A stretch of 6,259 bases of DNA from Parabacteroides sp. (lineage in GTDB: Bacteria > Bacteroidota > Bacteroidia > Bacteroidales > Tannerellaceae). Below the pieces are notes generated by a model that had not been told where the DNA came from, did no database searches, and was given only the letters and a program-made list of their open reading frames with translations. Made by a program: the position numbers and the translations under genes. The stretch is taken from the NCBI GenBank assembly GCA_020026285.1, contig JAHHQS010000194.1, positions 1 to 6,259 on the forward strand, written 5' to 3'. Numbering within the stretch: position 1 is the first letter of the stretch; the number at the start of each line of letters is the position of its first letter. Below, piece after piece: positions 1-6,259 of this stretch.

Positions 1-58
1 TGGCGGAATTAATTTGATAAACATCTATGTGTAAAAAGATGTGCATATCATTGACTGA
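1..58 (+). repeat. Left copy of a ~58-bp diverged direct repeat, possibly an IS982-type left-end relic
   Basis: This stretch resembles 5384-5441. The first nine bases (tggcggaat) are identical, 17 of the first 20 match, and similarity continues with two or three single-base gaps to about position 58. In the second half nearly all substitutions are transitions, the pattern expected of diverged copies rather than chance AT-richness. The other copy lies about 100 bases upstream of an IS982-type transposase start, so I infer that this is the left end of a related element whose outer tip lies before the window. No transposase coding sequence can be recognised after it. A second reading is possible: bases 1-12 read W-R-N-stop, which could be the last codons of an upstream gene such as an AraC-type regulator. 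Four codons cannot decide this. Confidence 0.4.
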
Positions 59-111
59 CAAAACTCTCTTACGTGACTTGTCCGACAAGGGTAATTTCAA
101 TGATGTCAAAG

Positions 112-143
112 AACTGTTTACGATTTTAAGTGGACACTAATGT
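112..143 (+). repeat. Leader direct repeat, upstream copy
   Basis: This is the first copy of an imperfect repeat whose second copy is 185-222. The halves are aactgtttac (112-121) and tttaagtggacactaatgt (125-143). The last 11 bases, GACACTAATGT, are identical in both copies. The copies differ by a 6-base length change in the centre and four substitutions. It could be a duplicated regulator-binding site, a duplicated translation-initiation region or a scar of an old rearrangement. The sequence does not choose among these. Confidence 0.6.
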
Positions 144-184
144 GTCAAAGAGCTAAATGACCCCTTGATCCGGGCTATTTGATT

Positions 185-222
185 AATTGTTTACTCGTCT
201 CATTTTAACGAGACACTAATGT
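185..222 (+). repeat. Leader direct repeat, copy abutting the susC start
   Basis: This is the second copy of the repeat at 112-143. The halves are aattgtttac (185-194) and tttaacgagacactaatgt (204-222). It ends one base before the susC ATG at 224, so it forms the whole ribosome-loading region of susC. The six extra bases relative to the upstream copy create the small hairpin annotated at 194-214. Confidence 0.6.
194..214 (+). promoter_or_regulatory. Small hairpin in the susC 5' leader
   Basis: GTCTC (197-201) can pair with GAGAC (210-214) across an 8-base loop. A mutually exclusive pairing joins CTCGT (194-198) and ACGAG (208-212). The structure ends 9 bases before the ATG, so in mRNA it would sit where the ribosome loads and could damp translation. 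Five base pairs are marginal, and a regulatory role is inference only. I could not place a convincing Bacteroides promoter (TAnnTTTG at -7, TTTG near -33) in this leader. The TTTG at 178-181 has no good -7 partner. Confidence 0.25.
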
Positions 223-223
223 T

Positions 224-3200
224 ATGATAAAACAAATAAATTTAATACTTGTTCTGGCTCTATATAGCTCTTCAGTAGTTGAAGCAAGTAAACATGAGTC
301 AGATACATATGAAACAAATTTGAATATTTCTTTTGTTAATCAGGAAAAAGGAATTGTAGTAAATGGTACTATTCGTGATAAAGAACGTATACCTCTACCA
401 GGTGTGAATGTATTCGTAAAAGGAACAACTATAGGAACAGTAACAGATACTGATGGAAATTATACATTGACAGTTCCTAATAAGAAATCCATATTAGTTT
501 TTCAATATGTTGGTTTTGAACCTAGAGAAGTGGTTGTAGGAAGCCAGATTAATATCAATCTGGAGATGAAAGAAAATGTAGAGAATCTGGAGGAAGTAGT
601 AGTTGTTGGTTTTGGTAAGCAAAAGAAAGTATCTGTTGTAGGATCAATCACGACAATTGATCCTAAAAAATTACAAGTGGGTACTACTCGTTCTATGAGT
701 AATAATTTGGTTGGACAGTTGTCTGGTATTATTGGAGCTCAAAGGTCAGGAGAAACAGGTTATGATAATTCAGATTTCTTTATTCGTGGAATCTCTTCTT
801 TTACAGGGAAGAACGGTGCTTTAGTGTTGGTCGATGGTATAGAGCGTGATTTGAACACAATTGATCCGGCCGAAATAGAGTCTTTTTCTATTTTGAAAGA
901 TGCATCAGCAAGTGCGGTTTATGGTGTAAGAGGTGCAAATGGTGTAATCCTTATCAATACGAAACGAGGAAAAGTGGGAAAACCATCTGTTAAGGTTCGC
1001 TTAGAACAAAGCCTTACAAAACTGGGTAAAATGCCTAAATTCGCAGGATCTTATGATTACATCAGTTTAATAAATGAAATAGCGAAGGATGAAGGAAAAC
1101 CTCTACCTTATGATGATGAGACTTTGAATCATTATAAGATACAAGATGACCCAGAACTTTATCCGAATGTTAATTGGATTGATGAGGTTACAGAAGAGTG
1201 GGGTAATAATACACGTGCCAATCTGGATGTATCTGGTGGTGGTGAGATTATTCGTTACTCATTGGTTGGATCTTTTTACAGAGAACGTGGTATCATGACT
1301 CGAGATAAAAGTTATGAGTGGAATTCTACACCCACTTTATCTCGTTATAATGTCCGTTCAAATGTTGATGTAAATATTACTCCAACTACATTATTCCGAA
1401 TAAATATAGGTGGATATTTGCAAGACAGACACAGAACGTCTGAGAGTTTTGATAATATCTTTTCAGAAGCTTTTAATACTCCGCCTCATTGGCATCCAGC
1501 TATTTACTCAAATGGAAAGATCCCAAAAGTGAAAAATCGTACGAATCCTTGGGCCTTGACTACTCAAACAGGGTATGCGGATTATAGTGACTCTAAAATA
1601 GAATCGTTATTTACATTAGAGCAAGATTTAAAGTTCATTTTACCGGGTTTGAAAGCTAAAGGAACATTCTCTTTTGATAGAAGTCAAAGTTCTTGGATTG
1701 TGAGATCAAAAAGACCAGACTATTACAGTCCAGCCACTAGTCGAGATGAGAATGGAAACTTGAATCTAGTGATTAGCGAATATGGACAAGAGTATCTAGG
1801 ATATGAGAAAGATTCTGATTTCGGTAGAAAGTCTACTTATTTAGAATGGCTTTTATCTTATGATCAAACATTTGGGAAACATATAGTTTCTGGAATGTTT
1901 ATGTATAATCAACGACATTTGAATACGGGTGATAAATTGCCGTTCCGTTTCCAAGGTATTGCAGGAAGATTATCATATACCTATGATAATCGATATATTA
2001 CAGAATTCAATTTTGGTTATAATGGATCTGAGAATTTTGCGAAAGGGCATCGATTTGGATTTTTCCCTTCTGTTGCAGCTGGTTGGGTTATTTCAGAAGA
2101 AGATTTCATGAAAAAGACACAAGATGTGATCTCAAATTTGAAGATTAGAGCTTCTTGGGGATTGGTAGGAAATGATCAATTAGGATCGCGCTTCCCTTAT
2201 TTGACAACAATTGGAGATACCGGAGATTATACTTGGGGTGTTGATAATAACTATCACCGTGCAGGACGTTGGGAAGGATTAGTCGGCTCAAATAGTTTGA
2301 CTTGGGAGAAAGTGAAAAAATTTGATGTCGGATTAGAATTAGGATTGTGGAATGCTATTGATTTTACAATAGACTATTTCTCTGATCATCGATATGATAT
2401 TTTCATGCAAAGAACAAATATTCCATCTAGTGCCGGTTTTATTCAAATGCCTTATGCTAACTACGGTAAAGCGAACAATAAAGGTGTTGAAATGTCTTTG
2501 TCTATCAATAAACAAGTTTCAAAAGATTTGTCTGTAATGGTTAGGGGAACACTTACTTATGCAAAGAGTGAGATAACGGAAATGGATGAACCTAGCGGAA
2601 TTAGAGGGACAAATCGTGCACGTACAGGACAGCCTATTAATCAAATATTTGGTTTAATTGATGATGGCCTGTTTACAAACGATGATTTTGCTGATGTAGA
2701 GAATGGAGTGTTAAAGGAAGGTGTTCCTGTGCCAACATTCAATGATAAGGTACGCCCTGGAGATATCAAATATGTCGATGTGAATAAAGATGGTAAAATT
2801 GATTATTTGGATGAGTCTGCTATCGGAGGGACTGTAGATCCTCAGCTAGTATATGGTTTTGGTGCTAATATTCAATATAAACAGTTTGATTTTGGTTTCT
2901 TCTTTCAAGGCAATGGTAAAACATATCGTTTAATAGGTGGACCAGATTTCATTCCTGGTAGTGGATCTGGTATGGCTAATATTTATGATAATTATAAGGA
3001 TCACTGGACGGAGGATAATCCAAGTCAGAATGTATTCTGGCCTCGTTTGTCTAGTTCCAAAAATGAGAATAATATTCACCCTTCCACTTGGTGGCTAAAA
3101 GATATGAGCATGTTGAGATTGAAGAATATAGAATTGGGGTATAGTTTTTCTAAACAACATTTGTTACCTAGCTTCATACAGAGAGCTCGTGTTTTTGTGA

Positions 3201-3322
3201 CAGGAAACAATTTGTTACAATTTTCTAAATTCAAGATGTGGGATCCGGAAATCGGTGCTTCTAATGGATTAAGGTATCCTATAATGAAATCAGTGGCTGT
3301 TGGTTTTGATATTAATTTTTAA
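224..3322 (+). CDS. SusC/RagA-family TonB-dependent outer-membrane transporter
   Basis: This is an outer-membrane beta-barrel that imports large ligands, usually glycans, using TonB/ExbBD energy, with its partner SusD as an external lid. At 1032 residues it is normal length. A weak signal peptide (1-21, probably cut after A21) precedes a carboxypeptidase-D-regulatory-like domain (about 45-115, with PLPGVNVFVKGT and DTDGNYTL). A TonB-box-like stretch follows (EEVVVVGFG, 123-131). The plug spans about 132-250 and bears the SusC signatures LVDGIERD, ILKDASASAVYGVRGANGV and TKRGK. The barrel follows and ends in a terminal Phe (VAVGFDINF), as outer-membrane insertion requires. An EF-hand-like calcium loop lies at 852-863 (D852, N854, D856, D860, D863). 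There is no STN domain, so anti-sigma signalling is unlikely. The ATG at 224 fits the signal peptide; the ATG at 219 hits a stop after two codons. It is co-transcribed with susD 15 bases downstream. Substrate unknown. Confidence 0.97.
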   Translation: MIKQINLILVLALYSSSVVEASKHESDTYETNLNISFVNQEKGIVVNGTIRDKERIPLPGVNVFVKGTTIGTVTDTDGNYTLTVPNKKSILVFQYVGFEPREVVVGSQININLEMKENVENLEEVVVVGFGKQKKVSVVGSITTIDPKKLQVGTTRSMSNNLVGQLSGIIGAQRSGETGYDNSDFFIRGISSFTGKNGALVLVDGIERDLNTIDPAEIESFSILKDASASAVYGVRGANGVILINTKRGKVGKPSVKVRLEQSLTKLGKMPKFAGSYDYISLINEIAKDEGKPLPYDDETLNHYKIQDDPELYPNVNWIDEVTEEWGNNTRANLDVSGGGEIIRYSLVGSFYRERGIMTRDKSYEWNSTPTLSRYNVRSNVDVNITPTTLFRINIGGYLQDRHRTSESFDNIFSEAFNTPPHWHPAIYSNGKIPKVKNRTNPWALTTQTGYADYSDSKIESLFTLEQDLKFILPGLKAKGTFSFDRSQSSWIVRSKRPDYYSPATSRDENGNLNLVISEYGQEYLGYEKDSDFGRKSTYLEWLLSYDQTFGKHIVSGMFMYNQRHLNTGDKLPFRFQGIAGRLSYTYDNRYITEFNFGYNGSENFAKGHRFGFFPSVAAGWVISEEDFMKKTQDVISNLKIRASWGLVGNDQLGSRFPYLTTIGDTGDYTWGVDNNYHRAGRWEGLVGSNSLTWEKVKKFDVGLELGLWNAIDFTIDYFSDHRYDIFMQRTNIPSSAGFIQMPYANYGKANNKGVEMSLSINKQVSKDLSVMVRGTLTYAKSEITEMDEPSGIRGTNRARTGQPINQIFGLIDDGLFTNDDFADVENGVLKEGVPVPTFNDKVRPGDIKYVDVNKDGKIDYLDESAIGGTVDPQLVYGFGANIQYKQFDFGFFFQGNGKTYRLIGGPDFIPGSGSGMANIYDNYKDHWTEDNPSQNVFWPRLSSSKNENNIHPSTWWLKDMSMLRLKNIELGYSFSKQHLLPSFIQRARVFVTGNNLLQFSKFKMWDPEIGASNGLRYPIMKSVAVGFDINF

Positions 3323-3337
3323 CAATCAAATCGTAAG

Positions 3338-5260
3338 ATGATGAAAATGAAAAAATATTTACCTCTTTTGTTAGGAGGAATGTTGGCGTTTAGTTCTTGT
3401 TCAGATTACTTGGATAAAGCGCCGGATGATATGCTTACTTTAGAGATGGTTTTTAAAGATAAGGTGCGTACGGAAGACTGGTTGGCTGGACTTTATACTA
3501 GTATTCCAAGCCAGTGGAATTATAATCATCAGGAAGGTCCATTGGGCGATGATATGAATCCTTCTATTCATTGGTCTAAGTTCGGATGGGATGTTATTTC
3601 AAAAAATGAAGGTAACTGGAACCCGAGTTCAAGTGAGGAGCATGATTGGTGGAATGTTATTCCTAAACGAGTGCGTTCAGCATTAATCTTTATCGATAAT
3701 GTAAGGCCTAATAATGAACAGTTGGTTACTCAGGAAGAAGTAGACTTGATGAAATTAGAGGCCCGTTTTATGATCGCATATTATTATGCTCAAGCGGTTT
3801 TTACATTTGGTCCATATCCTTTTAATCCAGACAAACTTATCGACATGAATACTTCTGAAGAGGAACTTATGGTTACTCAGGCTCCGGTCGACTCTATTAT
3901 TGATTGGTGTGATCAGGAATTCTTGGCGTTGTCTAAAGCTTTGCCTCCATCTTATGATGTTGTTACTAAATTTGGGCGTGCAACATCGTTGATGGCTTTA
4001 GCTGTTAGGGCTCGTTTGTTATTATATCAGGCAAGTCCTTTGTTAAATGGTAATCCTACATACAAAGACCATGTTAACTCGAATAATGTCCATTTGTTTA
4101 GTCAAAGTTATGACCCGAAGAAATGGGCACGTGCAGCGCAGGCTAGTAAGGATTTGATTACAGCAGCACATGCAGCTGGTAAGGACCTGTATAAAGTATA
4201 TAATGAAGATGGTACTATTGATGCTTTCCAATCTCTTCAATATATGCTTATGAAAAAGGAGACCGAAGGAAATAAAGAAATCTTGTTTGCTCGTCCAGAT
4301 TGGAATCATTGGAGTTTTAATTCACATTGTACTCCACGTGGTTGTTCTGGAAATGGAGGATACGGTGTGACTCAGGCATTGGTTGATGCGTTCTTTATGG
4401 AAAACGGACTACCTCCAATTATAGGTTATGTGAATAATGATTATTCTAAACCGATAATTAATGAGAAATCAGGTTATGTAGAAAAAGGGTTCTCTACAGA
4501 GGCGGAATTTAGAAATACCGCATGGATTGAAGCGATGGATAATAACGATATAGCTAATAAGGGAATGATAACTCAGAAAGGAACTTATAATATGTATTGT
4601 CATCGTGAGCCTCGTTTCTATATTTCAGTTTTATATAATCGTTGTTGGTATCGTACAGAGGGTAGAACTACGCGTTTCATGCTGAATGAGTATGATGGAG
4701 GTATAACTCACGATGCACCACAGAATGGATATCTGAATAGAAAGAATGTGCATCCTGATCATGACAGTAGAAACGGTATGCATCCATATCGTCCAAGTAT
4801 CAATTATCGATTGGGAGAGGCTTATTTGAACTATGCGGAAGCTTTGAATGAGACAGATCCCGGAAATCCAGATATCTTGAAATACGTGAATTTAATCCGT
4901 GAGCGTGCAGGTATTCCATTGTATGGTAACGGAAAAGGACAGATTCGCGTGAAAGGCGAACAAGATGAAATTCGTGATTTGATCCACCGTGAACGTAGGG
5001 TTGAATTATGTGGTGAATCTGGTCTTCGTTATTTGGATATCCGTCGCTGGAAAGAGGGCGAAAAAATGTTGAATAGAAAATTCTATGGTATGAATTATTT
5101 CGGTACAGAATTGAGTGATGACGAAAATAATGAAAATGCATTTTATCGCAGAGTCCCTTATGAGAATAGGGTCTTTTCTACTAAGAATTATTTTTTCCCT
5201 GTACCTCAGTCAGAAATGGATAAAAATCCTAAATTAGTACAAAATCCTGGTTGGAATTAA
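3338..5260 (+). CDS. RagB/SusD-family surface glycan-binding lipoprotein
   Basis: This is the SusD partner of the preceding transporter: an alpha-helical, TPR-based lipoprotein on the outer face of the outer membrane that captures ligand and hinges over the SusC barrel. The lipoprotein signal is KKYLPLLLGGMLAFSSC, with the lipidated cysteine at C21, followed by acidic S-D-Y-L-D, which fits surface export signals of this phylum. N-terminal SusD-like motifs include EARFMIAYYYAQAVFTFGPY (141-160) and GRATSLMALAVRARLLLYQA (213-232). The C-terminal RagB/SusD hallmarks are YRLGEAYLNYAEALNE (490-505), ERRVEL (552-557), DIRRWKEGE (from 567) and the closing FPVPQSEMDKNPKLVQNPGW. At 640 residues it is full length, towards the long side for the family. 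Starts at 3338, 3341 and 3347 all leave a usable signal, so the exact start is uncertain. Ligand residues cannot be assigned, and the several surface tryptophans near 60-106 are only candidates. Confidence 0.97.
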   Translation: MMKMKKYLPLLLGGMLAFSSCSDYLDKAPDDMLTLEMVFKDKVRTEDWLAGLYTSIPSQWNYNHQEGPLGDDMNPSIHWSKFGWDVISKNEGNWNPSSSEEHDWWNVIPKRVRSALIFIDNVRPNNEQLVTQEEVDLMKLEARFMIAYYYAQAVFTFGPYPFNPDKLIDMNTSEEELMVTQAPVDSIIDWCDQEFLALSKALPPSYDVVTKFGRATSLMALAVRARLLLYQASPLLNGNPTYKDHVNSNNVHLFSQSYDPKKWARAAQASKDLITAAHAAGKDLYKVYNEDGTIDAFQSLQYMLMKKETEGNKEILFARPDWNHWSFNSHCTPRGCSGNGGYGVTQALVDAFFMENGLPPIIGYVNNDYSKPIINEKSGYVEKGFSTEAEFRNTAWIEAMDNNDIANKGMITQKGTYNMYCHREPRFYISVLYNRCWYRTEGRTTRFMLNEYDGGITHDAPQNGYLNRKNVHPDHDSRNGMHPYRPSINYRLGEAYLNYAEALNETDPGNPDILKYVNLIRERAGIPLYGNGKGQIRVKGEQDEIRDLIHRERRVELCGESGLRYLDIRRWKEGEKMLNRKFYGMNYFGTELSDDENNENAFYRRVPYENRVFSTKNYFFPVPQSEMDKNPKLVQNPGWN

Positions 5261-5312
5261 TATTGTTTATGTACACACAGGATTAAATTAAGGTGAGGCA
5301 GATTAGTCTCTT

Positions 5313-5368
5313 AAAAAAAGATCGCTGTATAGGAAAACTTCTAGAAGAAGAGTCTATGCAGCGATTTT
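5313..5368 (+). terminator. Rho-independent-type terminator after susD, probably bidirectional
   Basis: The arms atcgctgtatag (5321-5332) and ctatgcagcgat (5354-5365) pair over 12 positions with a single G-U. The base of the stem extends by three more pairs into A (5313-5319) and T (5365-5368) tracts. The 21-base loop contains the palindrome cttctagaag (5338-5347). With A7 on one side and TTTTATTTAT on the other, it can act on either strand. It lies 52 bases after the susD stop and marks the end of the two-gene transcript. Confidence 0.75.
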
Positions 5369-5377
5369 ATTTATAAT

Positions 5378-5881
5378 ACCTGTTGGCGGAATAAAAATGA
5401 TAAAATATGCATGTATAAAAGATTGCACATATTACTGATTATTAATAAATTAGAAGCTATCAAACTATTAATTTACAATCAAGCTATGCACAACCTATTT
5501 GTAATATTCGCAAAATTCCTAAACATATGCAAGCAAGTGTCAGGAAATTTAGTAATCAGGAAATATTTCCAGAAGAGGTGTTGTCCCACGATTCTCGAAT
5601 CTTGAAGTAATTGCATTAAATATGACTTCAGAAGCAATGGGGATTGACAGTGAATCCTTGCTGCTTGCTAAATTGAAGGAGTATAGAAAGGAAATTCCCA
5701 ATCTTATCTCCCATAGACAATACAATGACAGGCGTAAGAAAACCTCATCTCTTTGCAATGCAATCAGGGAGCGTATTGTGAATGAGATAAATGGCAGTGA
5801 AGACTATTTCTGTATCGATTCAAAAGAATAGAGACACTTTTCTCACAGCTATGTGACCAGTTTATGATTATAAGAAATTAT
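5378..5881 (+). mobile_element. Degenerate IS982-family insertion sequence (left end and internal remnants)
   Basis: The element is called from its transposase remnant (5486-5881). Its left end probably starts near acctgttggcggaat (5378), just after the susD terminator and about 108 bases before the transposase ATG, a plausible position for an IS982 terminal repeat. Most of the region from the tggcggaat at 5384 resembles the start of the window. No right inverted repeat is visible: transposase similarity stops at 5881 and the adjacent gene fragment begins within about 40 bases, so the right end is deleted. Without it, target-site duplications cannot be checked. The element is inactive and cannot move itself. 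The precise left boundary is inference; the family call is firm. Confidence 0.75.
5486..5881 (+). pseudogene. IS982-family DDE transposase, frameshifted and internally deleted
   Basis: Three pieces of one transposase lie in order. Piece 1 (5486-5554) starts MHNLF and runs to SGNLV. Piece 2 (5556-5825) is in another frame and holds RRGVVPRFSNLEVIALN, MTSEAMGIDSESLL, SHRQYNDRRKK and the first catalytic aspartate in FCIDSK. Piece 3 (about 5825-5881) is back in the first frame and reads RIETLFSQLCDQFMIIRNY, which carries the catalytic glutamate. A net 2-base loss (or 1-base gain) near 5555 breaks the frame. The segment between FCIDSK and RIETLF, including the second catalytic aspartate, is missing, and so is everything after IRNY. 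About 132 codons remain of roughly 290-300 usual for the family. I start at 5486 because family members begin there; the open frame from 5411 adds a stretch that falls in the element's non-coding left end. Confidence 0.85.
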
Positions 5882-5918
5882 TTTCGTCGCTCGAAAATGT
5901 TTTATAGGACAGCAATAG

Positions 5919-6259
5919 AAAGAAATAGGGAAACGTCGTTTCGGACTGGCTGGATACAACAAAACAGCTTATCCTATGATGGTAGAAAGCAATGTTTATT
6001 ACGGAGTTGCATTACCTTTTGAGAAAGAAGAAAACAAACTGGTTGATTCTTCTTTTGATTCAAAAGTAAAATTAATTGATGAAGGAGATAAAGTTTATTT
6101 ATTCATCAGAAACATAGATTTGAAACAATTAAAGACTAAACTAATTAATACAGAAATCCTTGGTCAAACGAAATTCACAAGACAACATTTTGAAAATCCA
6201 GACAGTACTCCTATTCTATTTAATTATGACTATTTTAGAAATGTTCGTGGCCAACAACC
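5919..6259 (+). pseudogene. 5'-truncated secreted enzyme-like gene fragment, open at the window end
   Basis: An open frame of 113 codons runs off the window. It starts after an in-frame TAG (5916-5918) and its first ATG is at 5976, inside what looks like conserved sequence (NKTAYPMMVESNVYYGVALP), so it has no proper start. It is followed by KVKLIDEGDKVYLFI, a strand-rich stretch, and ENPDSTPILFNYDYF. From memory, the order N-x-Y-P-M-x-V-x-x-N-V-Y-Y, then an E-x-G-D-x-V-Y strand, then E-N-P-D-x-T-P and D-Y-F/L resembles the C-terminal part of secreted right-handed beta-helix or glycosidase-like proteins encoded in Bacteroides polysaccharide loci. I could not align it, so the family is tentative. 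The position after susCD fits an enzyme of the same locus. The missing 5' end beside the IS relic points to deletion. If expressed at all, it would lack a signal peptide. Confidence 0.5.

Noticed and set aside
1929..2111. 60-codon plus-strand open frame inside susC
   Set aside because: It lies wholly within the well-supported susC barrel in another frame and shows no recognisable motif.
2777..2815. EF-hand-like D-x-N-x-D-G loop in SusC as a sign of an unusual calcium-regulated transporter
   Set aside because: This loop is common in SusC-family barrels and is not by itself unusual.
4043..4309. 88-codon minus-strand open frame inside susD
   Set aside because: It is antisense to conserved SusD coding sequence and reads as a shadow of the susD codon pattern.
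4800..5141. 113-codon minus-strand open frame opposite the susD C-terminus
   Set aside because: It is antisense to the canonical RagB/SusD C-terminal motifs, is rich in His, Arg and Ser, and has no family resemblance.
1..5441. Active composite transposon carrying susCD
   Set aside because: The transposase is broken, no right ends are visible, and the first repeat copy shows no transposase, so at most this is a relic.
5411..5485. N-terminal extension of the transposase from the ATG at 5411
   Set aside because: The extra 25 residues fall in the element's presumed non-coding left end; family-like sequence starts at the ATG at 5486.
5549..5758. 69-codon minus-strand open frame in the IS region
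   Set aside because: It is antisense to the recognisable IS982 transposase piece, so it is a shadow.

Overview
The window comes from a member of the Bacteroidales (Bacteroides, Phocaeicola, Parabacteroides or a close relative). The evidence is a SusC/SusD pair, AT-rich DNA, start codons without a Shine-Dalgarno sequence, a lipobox-bearing SusD, and an IS982-type transposase remnant of the kind common in gut Bacteroides. The species cannot be told from the sequence.

Layout. Positions 1-223 are a non-coding leader. It opens with about 58 bases that recur at 5384, and it carries an imperfect 32-38 base direct repeat whose second copy ends at the susC start codon. Positions 224-3322 encode a full-length SusC-type TonB-dependent outer-membrane transporter. 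After 15 bases, 3338-5260 encodes a full-length SusD-type surface lipoprotein. A strong hairpin with A- and T-rich flanks (5313-5368) closes this two-gene operon. Next comes a decayed IS982-family element (5378-5881): its transposase is frameshifted, has lost its middle, and has lost its C-terminus. Shortly after it lies the open 3' part of a secreted-enzyme-like gene (5919-6259, continuing past the window), which has no start and is preceded by a stop.

Function. SusC and SusD form one outer-membrane glycan (or glycopeptide) uptake complex: SusD caps the barrel and captures ligand, and SusC imports it using TonB energy. This looks like the core of a polysaccharide utilization locus. The downstream fragment was probably one of its degradative enzymes, but its 5' half has been lost next to the IS relic. 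The substrate cannot be deduced. SusC lacks the N-terminal STN signalling domain, so control by an ECF sigma/anti-sigma pair is unlikely. A hybrid two-component or other regulator outside the window is more probable.

I found no RNA gene, CRISPR array, phage or defence gene, and no clearly new system. The parts most worth attention are the paired IS982-like ends flanking susCD, the duplicated susC leader, and the enzyme gene that has been cut off next to the IS relic.
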